Below are positions 30,914 through 39,865 of a stretch of 61,246 nucleotides of DNA, one piece after another. The notes beneath the pieces are model-generated. The model was not told the DNA's origin, did no database searches, and worked only from the letters and a program-made list of their open reading frames with translations. Position numbers and translations under genes: made by a program. Origin of the DNA: RGIG3159 sp034927685 (GTDB taxonomy: Bacteria; Bacillota; Clostridia; Oscillospirales; Oscillospiraceae); the NCBI GenBank assembly GCA_034927685.1, contig JAYFPO010000015.1, positions 1-61,246 of the forward strand. The letters are read 5' to 3'. The stretch's first letter is position 1, and every line of letters begins with the position of its first letter.

Positions 30914-31723
30914 ATGGGAACAATCCGGTACAGCGAAAAAAAGGGCTTTATTTGCGACATGGACGGTGTCATCTATCACGGCAACCAGATTTTGCCCGGT
31001 GTGGCGGAGTTTATCGACTGGCTCCACCGGGAGCACAAGGAATATCTGTTCCTCACGAACAACAGCGGTTATACGCCGCGCGAGCTCTGCCAGAAGCTGG
31101 AGCGCATGGGACTGGAAGTCCCGGAGCGGCATTTTTACACCAGCGCCCTGGCCACGGCGGCCTTCCTCAAAAATCAGGTACCCGGCTGCTCCGTCTACGC
31201 GATCGGTGAGGCGGGCCTCCACAACGCCCTCTATGACGCGGGCATCACCATGAATGATGTCAGTCCCGACTATGTGGTGCTGGGCGAGGGACGCGCCTAT
31301 TCGCTCGATACGCTGACGAAGGCCACCAATCTGGTTTTGGCGGGCGCAAAGCTGATCGGCGCCAATTCCGACGTCTCCGGCCCCATCGAGGGCGGCATCG
31401 CGCCGGCCTGCGGCGCACTGGTCGCGCCCATCGAGCGGGCCACGGGCAAGCTTGCCTATTTCTGCGGCAAGCCGAATCCGCTGATGATGCGCACCGGCCT
31501 GCGGATGCTGGGCTGCCACTCCGAGGAGGCGGTCATCATCGGCGACCGGATGGACACGGATATCATCGCCGGTATGGAGAGCGGCGCGGACACGGTTCTG
31601 GTGCTCTCCGGCGTCTCCACGCGCAAAACCGTCGCGGCCTGCGCCTACCAGCCCACGGTGATTCTGGACGGCGTCGGCGACATCGTCCGCGAGGACGCGG
31701 CCCAGAAAGCCGCCGCGGGATAA
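30914..31723 (+). CDS. HAD-IIA family phosphatase (NagD-like)
   Basis: 269 residues with AAAGGAGAG before the ATG. FICDMDGVIYHG is HAD motif I (nucleophile and acid/base Asp), LFLTNNSGYTPREL is motif II with the Thr/Asn typical of NagD, and CGKPNPLMM carries the motif III Lys. IIGDRMDTDIIAGMESGADT is motif IV. The C2 cap lies between motifs II and III. NagD-type enzymes dephosphorylate nucleoside monophosphates, glycerol phosphate or sugar phosphates. Whether it works with the muramidase upstream is unknown. Confidence 0.9.
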   Translation: MGTIRYSEKKGFICDMDGVIYHGNQILPGVAEFIDWLHREHKEYLFLTNNSGYTPRELCQKLERMGLEVPERHFYTSALATAAFLKNQVPGCSVYAIGEAGLHNALYDAGITMNDVSPDYVVLGEGRAYSLDTLTKATNLVLAGAKLIGANSDVSGPIEGGIAPACGALVAPIERATGKLAYFCGKPNPLMMRTGLRMLGCHSEEAVIIGDRMDTDIIAGMESGADTVLVLSGVSTRKTVAACAYQPTVILDGVGDIVREDAAQKAAAG

Positions 31724-31759
31724 CGCCGCGCCGGCTGATTGGGCCGCATGGGGCAGATA

Positions 31760-31802
31760 GGAAAGCACGCTGCAAAACGTTGTTTTTGCAGCGCGCTTTC
31801 CT
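31760..31802. terminator. Bidirectional terminator between the NagD-like gene and glnS
   Basis: GGAAAGC, CGCTGCAAAA and their complements TTTTGCAGCG, GCTTTCC form a long stem with one bulge, with A/T-rich flanks on both sides. It serves two convergent genes. Confidence 0.8.
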
Positions 31803-31804
31803 GT

Positions 31805-33490
31805 TTATTTCCCGGGCTTGAAGCTGTCCTTCAGGCTGACGGAGCGGTTAAATACCGGGGATTCCTGGGTAGACTCCTTACTGTCGGGGCAGAAGTAGCC
31901 GAGCCGCATGAACTGGTAGGCGGCGGGGGCCTTCGCGCCGGAAAGCGACGCCTCCAGCTTGCAGCCCCGCAGAATCTCAAGCGAGCCGGGATTCAGGCAC
32001 TCGAGGAAATTCTTCCCGGCGGCGTCCGGCTCCGGGTCGGAGAATAGGTTGTCGTAGAGCCGGACCTCGGCGTCCACCGCCGTGGCGGCGTCCACCCAGT
32101 GGATCGTCGCGCCCTTGACCTTGCGGCCATCGGCGGGGTCGCCGCCCCGGGACGCGGGGTCGTACTCGCAGAGAATTTCCGTGACGTTGCCCTGCCCGTC
32201 CTTGACGCAGCCGGTGCAGGTGACGAGGTACGCGCCCTTCAGCCGCACCTCGTTTCCGGGGTACATCCGCTTGTACTTGGGGATCGGCGTCTCCAGAAAG
32301 TCGTCCTGTTCGATGTAGAGATGGCGGGAGAACGCGACCTCCCGGGTACCGTCCTCGGGCCGCTGGGGGTGATTCTCCACGGTGACGGTCTCGGCGCGGC
32401 CCTCCTCGTAGTTCGTGATGGTCAGCTTGACCGGGCGCAGGACTGCCATGACGCGGGCAGCCGACTCGTTCAGGTCCTCCCGAAGGCAGTGCTCCAGAAA
32501 AGCATATTCCACGGTGGAAGGCACCTTGGCTACGCCGATGCGCTCGCAGAAGCCGCGAACAGCCTTGGCGGTGTACCCCCGGCGGCGCAGGCCGCAGAGA
32601 GTGGGCATACGGGGATCATCCCAGCCGGAGACGCGGCGCTCCTCGACGAGCTGGCGCAGCTTCCGTTTGGAGAGCACCGTGTAGTTGATGCCCAGACGCG
32701 CAAACTCGATCTGGCGCGGCCGGCACGGCACGTCGCAGTGCTCGACGACCCAGTTGTAGAGCGGCCGGTGGTCCTCATATTCCAGGGAGCACAGGGAGTG
32801 CGTAATGCCCTCCAATGCGTCCTGAATCGGGTGGGCCAGGTCGTACATGGGGAAGATGCACCATTTGGCGCCCTGCCGGTGGTGCAGGATGTGGCGGATC
32901 CGGTAGAGCACCGGATCGCGCAGATTGAAGTTGCCGGAGGCAAGGTCGATTTTGGACCGCAGCGTGTATTTCCCGTCGGGGAACTCCCCCAGGCGCATCC
33001 GGGCAAAGAGGTCCAGACTCTCCTCCACAGGCCGGTCGCGGTAGGGGCTGACGGCGGGGTGCGTCAGATCGCCCCGGTACTCCTTAAACTGCTCGGGGGT
33101 CAGCGCACAGACGTAGGCCAGTCCTTTTTGGATGAGGCCGACCGTCAGCTCGTAGGTCTTTTCAAAGTAGTCGGAGCCATAGAAGAACCGGCCGCCCCAG
33201 TCGAAGCCCAGCCAGTGAATGTCCTCCTGGATGGCCTCCACATACTCTGTGTCCTCCTTGGCGGGATTGGTGTCGTCCATCCGCAGATTGCAGAGGCCGC
33301 CGAATTTTTCGGCGGTGCCGAAGTCGATGCAGAGCGCCTTGCAGTGACCGATGTGCAGATAGCCGTTTGGCTCGGGCGGAAAACGGGTGTGCACGGTCAG
33401 GCCGGCAAACTGTCCGCCTTCTGCGGTGTCCTCCTCCACAAAGGCCTCGATAAAGTTGCGGGATTCCGCGGGCGTCCGCTCGTGATCCAT
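31805..33490 (-). CDS. glnS: Glutaminyl-tRNA synthetase
   Basis: 561 residues from the ATG at 33490, chosen because GGAGG lies nine bases upstream; earlier ATGs overlap or touch that site. HTRFPPEPNGYLHIGHCKA is the class I HIGH region, in which the PEPNGYLHIGH form is specific to GlnRS. Later VLSKRKL is the KMSKS equivalent (VLSKRKLRQLV). The remaining part is the beta-barrel anticodon-binding domain. It charges tRNA-Gln directly. Many Bacillota lack it and use GatCAB transamidation instead, so its presence helps place the organism among the clostridial lines that acquired GlnRS. Confidence 0.95.
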   Translation of the reverse strand: MDHERTPAESRNFIEAFVEEDTAEGGQFAGLTVHTRFPPEPNGYLHIGHCKALCIDFGTAEKFGGLCNLRMDDTNPAKEDTEYVEAIQEDIHWLGFDWGGRFFYGSDYFEKTYELTVGLIQKGLAYVCALTPEQFKEYRGDLTHPAVSPYRDRPVEESLDLFARMRLGEFPDGKYTLRSKIDLASGNFNLRDPVLYRIRHILHHRQGAKWCIFPMYDLAHPIQDALEGITHSLCSLEYEDHRPLYNWVVEHCDVPCRPRQIEFARLGINYTVLSKRKLRQLVEERRVSGWDDPRMPTLCGLRRRGYTAKAVRGFCERIGVAKVPSTVEYAFLEHCLREDLNESAARVMAVLRPVKLTITNYEEGRAETVTVENHPQRPEDGTREVAFSRHLYIEQDDFLETPIPKYKRMYPGNEVRLKGAYLVTCTGCVKDGQGNVTEILCEYDPASRGGDPADGRKVKGATIHWVDAATAVDAEVRLYDNLFSDPEPDAAGKNFLECLNPGSLEILRGCKLEASLSGAKAPAAYQFMRLGYFCPDSKESTQESPVFNRSVSLKDSFKPGK

Positions 33491-33637
33491 ACTGCTCATC
33501 CTCCACGTTCGATTCATTAATCCAATCCATTATATCCGATTCTGCCCTGCGGCGCAATGCAAAAAACCGCTTTTTCGTATCAGCGGGCCGCAAATGTAAA
33601 AATTCTGAAAACAGCGGAGAAAAATCCGGTTTTTCCA

Positions 33638-33666
33638 TTGCCAAAAAGGAGGAATTATTATAGAAT
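33638..33666 (+). promoter_or_regulatory. Promoter of the pyrH-frr operon
   Basis: TTGCCA (33638-33643), a 17-nt spacer and TAGAAT (33661-33666), 35 nt before pyrH. Confidence 0.75.
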
Positions 33667-33701
33667 AACGGAAAGTCTAGCAAAAAGGAAGGCAGTCAAA
33701 C

Positions 33702-34421
33702 ATGAGCGAACCGAAGTACAAACGAGTCCTGCTGAAGATCAGCGGCGAGGCATTGGCCGGAAACGCCCATCGCGGGCTGGATTTCGACGTGGTCGGAAAC
33801 GTCTGCGACGTGGTGGGCCGCTGCGTACAGGCCGGCGTACAGGTCGGCATTGTCGTCGGCGGCGGCAACTTCTGGCGCGGCCTCAAGGACGGCGGCGACC
33901 GCATGGAGCGGACCAGGGCGGACCATATGGGGATGTTGGCCACGGTCATCAACTGTCTGGCGCTGGCCGACTGTCTGGAGCAGCGGGGGATTCCCGTCCG
34001 TGTGCAGACCGCCATTGAAATGAACAAGATCGCGGAGCCTTATATCCGCAGCAGGGCCATCCGTCATCTGGAGAAGGGCCGCGTGGTCGTATTCGGCTGC
34101 GGTACCGGCAATCCGTATTTCTCCACCGACACCGGCGCGGTTCTGCGCGCGGCAGAGGTCGGCGCGGATGTGATTCTGCTGGCGAAGAACATCGACGGCG
34201 TCTATTCCGCGGACCCGGCCAAGGACCCCACAGCGGTCAAATACGACACAATTACCTATGACGAGGTGCTGGCGAAGCATCTGGCGGTCATGGACTCCAC
34301 CGCAACCTCGCTTTCCATGGACAATCACATTCCCATTGCTGTGTTTGCCCTCAAGGACCCTGAAAATATCTACCGTGTCGTCATGGGAGAAAAAGTCGGC
34401 ACGACAGTAAAGGAGGATTAA
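33702..34421 (+). CDS. pyrH: Uridylate kinase
   Basis: 239 residues with AAGGAAGG before the ATG. It phosphorylates UMP to UDP with ATP and is hexameric in bacteria. RVLLKISGEALAG is the N-terminal phosphate loop of the amino-acid-kinase fold, VGIVVGGGNFWRG is the glycine loop, and DHMGMLATVINCLAL is the UMP-kinase signature. VDVILL-like ADVILLAKNIDGVYSADP follows, and MDSTATSLSMDN is near the end. It heads the pyrH-frr-uppS block, which runs on into cell envelope and isoprenoid genes. Confidence 0.97.
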   Translation: MSEPKYKRVLLKISGEALAGNAHRGLDFDVVGNVCDVVGRCVQAGVQVGIVVGGGNFWRGLKDGGDRMERTRADHMGMLATVINCLALADCLEQRGIPVRVQTAIEMNKIAEPYIRSRAIRHLEKGRVVVFGCGTGNPYFSTDTGAVLRAAEVGADVILLAKNIDGVYSADPAKDPTAVKYDTITYDEVLAKHLAVMDSTATSLSMDNHIPIAVFALKDPENIYRVVMGEKVGTTVKED

Positions 34422-34426
34422 TCATC

Positions 34427-34978
34427 ATGGCAGACTACAAGGAATACACCAGGAAAATGGACAGAACGCTGGAGGAGCTTGGCAGTGATTTCGACTCCGT
34501 GCGCGCCGGGCGCGCCAACCCCAAGGTGCTGGACCGGATCGAGGTCGCGTATTACGGCGCGGAGACGCCGCTGAGTCAGGTGGCCGCCGTCGCGTCCCCG
34601 GACCCCAGAACGCTGACCATCCAGCCGTGGGATCCTTCGCTGCTGAAGGCCATTGAAAAGGCAATTCAGACCTCGGATCTGGGCATCAACCCCCAGAATG
34701 ACGGCAAGCTGCTCCGACTGGTATTTCCGCAACTCACGGAGGAGCGCCGGAAAGATCTGACCAAGCAGGTCAAAAAGTTTGGCGAGGAGGCCAAGGTCGC
34801 CATCCGCAACATCAGAAGGGACGCGGTGGAGACATTCAAGAAGCAGCAGAAGAAATCGGAGATTACCGAGGATGACCTGAAGAAGATTGAGAAGGACATC
34901 CAGGAGCTGACGGACAAGTACACAAAGAAAATCGAGGACTTGTGCGCCGCGAAGGACAAGGAACTGATGGCCATTTAA
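34427..34978 (+). CDS. frr: Ribosome recycling factor
   Basis: 183 residues starting five bases after the pyrH stop, with AAGGAGG upstream. RAGRANPKVLDRI, YYGAETPLSQVA, TIQPWDPSLLKAIEKAI and NDGKLLRLVFPQLTEERRK are the standard RRF blocks. It splits the post-termination ribosome together with EF-G. The helical C-terminus (EITEDDLKKIEKDIQELTD) completes the three-helix arm. Length is normal for the family. Confidence 0.97.
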   Translation: MADYKEYTRKMDRTLEELGSDFDSVRAGRANPKVLDRIEVAYYGAETPLSQVAAVASPDPRTLTIQPWDPSLLKAIEKAIQTSDLGINPQNDGKLLRLVFPQLTEERRKDLTKQVKKFGEEAKVAIRNIRRDAVETFKKQQKKSEITEDDLKKIEKDIQELTDKYTKKIEDLCAAKDKELMAI

Positions 34979-34990
34979 CGCCGAGGGATA

Positions 34991-35023
34991 CAGACAAAGG
35001 CCGCCACTGGCGGCCTTTGTCTG
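34991..35023 (+). terminator. Perfect 15-bp hairpin between frr and uppS
   Basis: CAGACAAAGGCCGCC and GGCGGCCTTTGTCTG around ACT. The inner arm ends in TTTGT rather than a long T-run; it is probably a partial terminator that lowers expression of the envelope genes downstream, since no new promoter is obvious before uppS. Confidence 0.7.
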
Positions 35024-35048
35024 TGTGAACCTGCCGGGAGGACGCTGG

Positions 35049-35789
35049 ATGAGGTTATTCAAACAAAGAAAACAGGAAAAGCTGGCCCGGCCGGTGCCGC
35101 GCCACATCGCCATCATCATGGATGGAAACGGCCGCTGGGCCCAGAAGCGCGGCCTGCCCAGAACCGCGGGACACGCGGCCGGCTGTGAGACTTTCCGCCG
35201 GATTTCCAACTACTGCAAGGCCATCGGCGTGCAGTATTTCACGGTCTATGCCTTCTCCACGGAGAACTGGAAGCGGGGGAAGGATGAGGTGGATACCATT
35301 ATGGGGCTCATGGAGCGGTACCTGAAGGAAGCGCTGCTCGACATGAAGAAAAATCAGGTCCGCATCCGCTTTTTTGGGGATTTGAGCCGCCTGTCCCCGG
35401 ACCTGCGCCACCTGGCCGAGGAGGCGGAGGAGGAATCCAGCGATTACCGGATTCAGGCGAATATCTGTCTCAACTACGGCGGCCGGGACGAGATCGTCCG
35501 GGCGGCCCGGGCCTTTGCGCGGGAATGCGCCGAAGGGCGCGCCGATCCGGAGGATCTGACGGAGGAGCGGTTTTCCGATCTGCTCTTTTCCGCCGGCGTT
35601 CCGGACCCCGATCTCATCATCAGGCCGAGCGGAGAAATCCGCGTCTCAAATTTTCTGTTATGGCAGTCGGCCTATTCCGAATACTATTTTACAGAGGCCC
35701 TTTGGCCCGACTTCGACGAGGCGGAGCTCGAGAAGGCAATCGCGTCCTATCACGGCCGTTCACGGCGCTTTGGAGGAGTCAAAAAATGA
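35049..35789 (+). CDS. uppS: Undecaprenyl diphosphate synthase (isoprenyl transferase)
   Basis: 246 residues from the ATG at 35049 (GGGAGG upstream); a GTG at 35025 lies before that site. HIAIIMDGNGRWAQKRG is the diphosphate-binding start with the catalytic Asp, GHAAGCE follows, and FTVYAFSTENWKR is the second block. LIIRPSGEIRVSNFLLWQ and YSEYYFTEALWPDF end the fold; the usual RTSGE reads RPSGE here. It condenses isopentenyl diphosphate units into the C55 lipid carrier for peptidoglycan. It overlaps cdsA. Confidence 0.95.
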   Translation: MRLFKQRKQEKLARPVPRHIAIIMDGNGRWAQKRGLPRTAGHAAGCETFRRISNYCKAIGVQYFTVYAFSTENWKRGKDEVDTIMGLMERYLKEALLDMKKNQVRIRFFGDLSRLSPDLRHLAEEAEEESSDYRIQANICLNYGGRDEIVRAARAFARECAEGRADPEDLTEERFSDLLFSAGVPDPDLIIRPSGEIRVSNFLLWQSAYSEYYFTEALWPDFDEAELEKAIASYHGRSRRFGGVKK

Positions 35790-36601
35790 AAGAGAGAATT
35801 CTGGTTGCCGCCATCGGTCTGCCGCTGCTGGTCGTCATGCTGCTGTGGCTGCCCGTCCCGGTGACGGCCGGCGTCTTGTCCCTGCTCAGCGCCATCGCGG
35901 TTCATGAGCTGCTCTACGTCACAGGCCTGCTCCGCAGCGTCCGAATTACGGCCGTCAGCATGGCCATGGCCGTCTTCGTCTGCGTCTGGAGCTACTTTGG
36001 CATGCTGGCGCTGCCCATGCAGATTGCCGCCGTTGTCTTTGTGGTCTATCTGTTCGCGGAACTGCTGGCCGCCAACACCCGCCTGGATTTTGCCAACCTG
36101 TGCCTCGCGCTGTTCGCCGCCGTGGTGCTGCCCTACTGCCTCTCCGCCGTGACACGGATTCTCTGTATGGAGAGCGGCCGGGCGCTGGCGCTTTTGCCCT
36201 TCGTCATGACCATGGTGCCGGATTCCGGCGCGTTTTTCGTGGGGTGCGCGTGCGGCAAGCACAAGCTGGCGCCGCAGATCAGCCCCCACAAAACCGTGGA
36301 GGGCGTCGTCGGCGGTATCGTCACCGGGATTCTTGGGATGTTGCTCTACGCTCTGATTCTGCAATCCTGCGGGTTCCGGGTAAACTACCTCTATGCGGCC
36401 GTCTACGGCCTGCTGGGCGCGGGCGGCTCGACGCTGGGTGACCTGGCCTTTTCCACGGTCAAGCGGCAGCACGGTATCAAAGACTTCGGAAATCTGCTGC
36501 CGGGCCACGGCGGCGTGCTCGACCGGTTTGACAGCACCATGGTGGTGGCGCCGCTCGCGGAGCTGCTGCTCATTCTGATTCCGTTTGCGGTGATGCTATG
36601 A
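35786..36601 (+). CDS. cdsA: Phosphatidate cytidylyltransferase
   Basis: 271 residues; the ATG at 35786 overlaps the uppS stop (ATGA) and has GGAGGAG upstream. It makes CDP-diacylglycerol for phospholipid synthesis. Seven or so membrane segments are seen. The C-terminus holds the CdsA signature: STLGDLAFSTVKRQHGIKDF, then LLPGHGGVLDRFDS with the metal-binding Asp residues. The next gene, dxr, starts within its last codons. Confidence 0.94.
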   Translation: MKERILVAAIGLPLLVVMLLWLPVPVTAGVLSLLSAIAVHELLYVTGLLRSVRITAVSMAMAVFVCVWSYFGMLALPMQIAAVVFVVYLFAELLAANTRLDFANLCLALFAAVVLPYCLSAVTRILCMESGRALALLPFVMTMVPDSGAFFVGCACGKHKLAPQISPHKTVEGVVGGIVTGILGMLLYALILQSCGFRVNYLYAAVYGLLGAGGSTLGDLAFSTVKRQHGIKDFGNLLPGHGGVLDRFDSTMVVAPLAELLLILIPFAVML

Positions 36602-37740
36602 TGACGAAACAGCTGGTCATTCTGGGGAGCACAGGCTCGATCGGCCGCCAGACCCTGGAGGTCTGCGACGGCCTGCCCATTCAGGTTGCGGCGCTGACCG
36701 CCGGGACTAATGTGGAGAGCTTGGCGGCGCAGTGCCAAACGTACCGGCCTCGTCTGGCGGTTATGGCAACGGAGGAGGCAGCGGCGGCGCTGCGCGAACG
36801 GATCGCCGGGCTGCCCATCCGGGTCGAGAGCGGCATGGAGGGCCTGCTGGAGGCAGCGCGGCTGCCGGAGGCGGACACCGTGGTGACAGCGGTGGTCGGC
36901 GTGATCGGCCTGCGGCCCACGCTGGCCGCCATCGGGGAAGGAAAGCGGATCGGCCTTGCCAACAAGGAGACGCTGGTCTGCGCCGGGGAGCTGGTCATGG
37001 AGGCGGCGCGGCGGCACGGCGCGGAGATCATCCCCGTGGATTCGGAGCACTCCGCCATTTTTCAGTGCCTCATGGGTTGCCGGGATCGAAGCGAGATCAA
37101 ACGCCTGATCCTGACCTGCTCCGGCGGGCCGTTTTACGGCATGACAAAGCGGCAGGCTGCGAATATGACCCGGCGGCACGCCCTGCGCCACCCGAACTGG
37201 AAGATGGGCGAGAAGCTCACCGTGGACTGCGCGACCCTGATGAACAAGGGACTCGAGATCATCGAGGCCATGCGGCTCTACGGCCTGCGGCCGGAGCAGG
37301 TAACGCCGGTCATCCACCGGCAGAGCATCGTCCATTCGCTGGTGGAGTTTTGCGACGGGGCGGTGCTGGCCCAGCTCGGCGTGCCGGATATGCGCCTGCC
37401 CATTCAGCTTGCGCTGACCTACCCGGAGCGCCTGCCCAGCCCGGCGGCGGCACTGGATCTGCTGACCTGCGGCCCGCTGACCTTTGGCGCGCCGGATCTG
37501 GAGGTGTTTCCCTGCCTCCGGCTGGCCATGGAGGCGGCGAAGGCGGGCGGCACGGCCTGCGCGGTGCTAAACGGCGCCAACGAGGCGGCGGTCTCTCAGT
37601 TTTTAGAGGAAAAAATCGGCTTTTATGACATTCCGGCCCGGGTTTCCCGGGCATTGGAAGCGGTTCCGTTTGTGAAAAACCCGTCGCTGGAGGAGATTCT
37701 CCGGGCGGACGACGCGGCCCGTCAGGCCGTGCGGTTGTGA
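36598..37740 (+). CDS. dxr: 1-deoxy-D-xylulose 5-phosphate reductoisomerase
   Basis: 380 residues, overlapping cdsA by four bases. ILGSTGSIGRQTLEV is the NADPH loop. GLANKETLVCAGELVM and IPVDSEHSAIFQCL carry metal-binding Asp and Glu. MGEKLTVDCATLMNKGLEII is the late signature. It makes MEP from DXP, the first committed step of the non-mevalonate isoprenoid pathway. ispG of the same pathway lies two genes on, and uppS upstream uses the pathway's product. Confidence 0.97.
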   Translation: MMTKQLVILGSTGSIGRQTLEVCDGLPIQVAALTAGTNVESLAAQCQTYRPRLAVMATEEAAAALRERIAGLPIRVESGMEGLLEAARLPEADTVVTAVVGVIGLRPTLAAIGEGKRIGLANKETLVCAGELVMEAARRHGAEIIPVDSEHSAIFQCLMGCRDRSEIKRLILTCSGGPFYGMTKRQAANMTRRHALRHPNWKMGEKLTVDCATLMNKGLEIIEAMRLYGLRPEQVTPVIHRQSIVHSLVEFCDGAVLAQLGVPDMRLPIQLALTYPERLPSPAAALDLLTCGPLTFGAPDLEVFPCLRLAMEAAKAGGTACAVLNGANEAAVSQFLEEKIGFYDIPARVSRALEAVPFVKNPSLEEILRADDAARQAVRL

Positions 37741-37750
37741 GGTTTTGCCT

Positions 37751-38806
37751 GTGTATATCCTGCTTGCCATTCTGATCTTCAGCGTGCTCATCGTCATCCA
37801 CGAGTTTGGCCACTTTGTGGCGGCCAAAGCCTGCGGCGTGCAGGTCAACGAGTTTTCCATCTTCATGGGCCCAAAATTGCTGCAGAAGAAGGGGAAGGAG
37901 ACCACCTATACCCTGCGCCTGATCCCCATTGGCGGCTACTGCGCCATGGAGGGCGAGGACGATACGAGCGAGAACCCCCGCGCCTTTACTTCAGCAAAGT
38001 TCTGGAAGCGCGCCACCATTCTGGTGGCCGGGTCCTTTATGAACTTTCTGCTGGGCTTTGCGATCGTGCTCTGTCTCTATGCCTCTGCCGACGCCTTTGC
38101 CGTGCCGGTGATCGACTCGTTCTATGAGGGCTGCCCTTACGAGTCCGCGGAGGCATTTCAGGTGGGCGACCGGATTCTCTCCGTCGACGGCAAGGCCATC
38201 TACCTCTATACGGATCTGGATATGTTTCTCTCCCGGAGTACGGAGCAGGTCTACGACATCGTGGTGGAGCGGGACGGCCGGGAGGTGGAGCTGAAGGATT
38301 TCTCCATGCCGAAGGTGGCCTACGAGGTGGACGGCCAGACGGAGTACCGTTACGGCTTCTACTTCGGCCATGAGGGGGCGACGCTGGGCGTGCGGCTGCG
38401 CAACGCCTGGTACACCAGCGTCGACTTTGCCCGGATGGTCTGGATCAGCCTCGGCGACCTGATCGGCGGCAAGGTCAGCATCAACGATATGTCCGGGCCG
38501 GTGGGCATCGTCTCCGTGATCTCCGAAACCGGCGAGTCCGCGGAGAGTACGGCGGCGGGTGTTTCCGACGTGCTCTATCTGGGAGCCTTCATCGCCGTCA
38601 ACCTGGCGGTGATGAATATGCTGCCCATTCCGGCGCTGGACGGCGGCCGTATCTTCCTTCTGATCATTACCTGCGCGGTCGAGGCTGTGACCAGAAAGAA
38701 GGTCAATCCAAAGTACGAGGGCTATATCCACGCGGCGGGCATGATTCTGCTGCTGGCCTTCATGGCGTTTATCACGTTGAAGGACGTGATAAAACTGGTG
38801 AGGTAA
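37751..38806 (+). CDS. rseP: RseP/RasP-type site-2 membrane metalloprotease
   Basis: 351 residues if started at the GTG at 37751 (GAGGT seven bases upstream); a TTG two codons earlier is the alternative. The first helix contains VIHEFGHF, the HExxH zinc site. A PDZ domain follows (VGDRILSVDGKAIYL). The last helices have LAVMNMLPIPALDGGRIF, the NxxPxPxLDG motif with the third zinc ligand. It cuts membrane-spanning proteins such as anti-sigma factors or signal-peptide remnants. The position between dxr and ispG is the common Bacillota arrangement. Confidence 0.95.
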   Translation: MYILLAILIFSVLIVIHEFGHFVAAKACGVQVNEFSIFMGPKLLQKKGKETTYTLRLIPIGGYCAMEGEDDTSENPRAFTSAKFWKRATILVAGSFMNFLLGFAIVLCLYASADAFAVPVIDSFYEGCPYESAEAFQVGDRILSVDGKAIYLYTDLDMFLSRSTEQVYDIVVERDGREVELKDFSMPKVAYEVDGQTEYRYGFYFGHEGATLGVRLRNAWYTSVDFARMVWISLGDLIGGKVSINDMSGPVGIVSVISETGESAESTAAGVSDVLYLGAFIAVNLAVMNMLPIPALDGGRIFLLIITCAVEAVTRKKVNPKYEGYIHAAGMILLLAFMAFITLKDVIKLVR

Positions 38807-38809
38807 GCG

Positions 38810-39847
38810 ATGAAACGACAGATTCTGGTGGGCGGTATCCCCATCGGCGGCGGCGCGCCCGTCTCCATTCAGTCCATGCTGAACACGCGCACCACCGACG
38901 TTTCGGGCTGCCTGCGGCAGATCGAGACGCTGCGGCAGGCGGGCTGTCAGATCGCCCGGCTGGCGGTGCCGGATCAGGAGGCCGCCCGGGCCTTCGCGGA
39001 GATTTGCAGGGAATCCCCGCTGCCGCTGGTGGCGGACATCCACTTCGACTACCGGCTCGCCATCGCCGCCGCCGAGGGTGGCGCGGCGAAAATCCGCGTC
39101 AATCCGGGCAACATCGGCGGCGCGGACCGGGTCCGCGCCGTGGTCGAGGTCTGCAAGGCACGGAACATCCCCATCCGGATCGGCGTCAACGGCGGCAGTC
39201 TGGAAAAGAGCCTGCTGGAACGGTACGGCCGCCCTACGGCGGAGGCCCTGGTGGAGAGCGCTCTTTCCCATATCCGGCTGCTGGAGGAGCAGGACTTTAC
39301 CGATATCTGCGTCTCCATGAAGTCCTCGAACGTCCCCATGATGATGCAGGCCTACCGGCTGCTGGACGCACAGTGTGATTATCCGCTCCATGTGGGCGTG
39401 ACGGAGACCGGGACGGAGTACATGGGCACGATCAAATCGGCCATGGGCATCGGCGGCCTTCTGTGCCTCGGCATCGGCGATACCATCCGGGTTTCCCTGA
39501 CGGCGGACCCGGTGCGGGAGGTCTACGCGGCGAAGGCCATTTTGAAGGCAGCCGGGCTGCGGCGGGAGGGCGTCAACATCATCTCCTGCCCGACCTGTGG
39601 GCGGACGCGGATCGACCTGATCGGCCTGGCCGGGCAGGTGGAGGAGGCGCTGCGGGACTGCGAAAAGCCCCTGACCGTGGCGGTCATGGGCTGCGTGGTC
39701 AACGGTCCCGGGGAGGCCCGGGAGGCCGATGTGGGCATTGCGGGCGGAGAAGGGTGCGGCGTGCTGTTCGTGCGCGGGGAGCGGAAGGAAACGCTGCCCT
39801 ATGACGAGCTGCTGCCGGCGCTGCTCCGCTATGTTGAGAAATTATAG
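38810..39847 (+). CDS. ispG: 4-hydroxy-3-methylbut-2-enyl diphosphate synthase (flavodoxin type)
   Basis: 345 residues; GAGGTAAG precedes the ATG. It reductively opens ME-cPP in the MEP pathway and carries one 4Fe-4S cluster. IQSMLNTRTTDV is the N-terminal signature, and LVADIHFDYRLAIAA and KIRVNPGNIGG form the barrel. NIISCPTCGRTRIDL and VMGCVVNGPGEA supply the three cysteines and the Glu for the cluster. Standard bacterial short form. Confidence 0.97.
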   Translation: MKRQILVGGIPIGGGAPVSIQSMLNTRTTDVSGCLRQIETLRQAGCQIARLAVPDQEAARAFAEICRESPLPLVADIHFDYRLAIAAAEGGAAKIRVNPGNIGGADRVRAVVEVCKARNIPIRIGVNGGSLEKSLLERYGRPTAEALVESALSHIRLLEEQDFTDICVSMKSSNVPMMMQAYRLLDAQCDYPLHVGVTETGTEYMGTIKSAMGIGGLLCLGIGDTIRVSLTADPVREVYAAKAILKAAGLRREGVNIISCPTCGRTRIDLIGLAGQVEEALRDCEKPLTVAVMGCVVNGPGEAREADVGIAGGEGCGVLFVRGERKETLPYDELLPALLRYVEKL

Positions 39848-39865
39848 AGATATTAAGGAGATTTC

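Noticed and set aside
32099..33520. 473-codon plus-strand frame opposite glnS
   Set aside because: No family resemblance and no ribosome site; the minus strand encodes a clear GlnRS.
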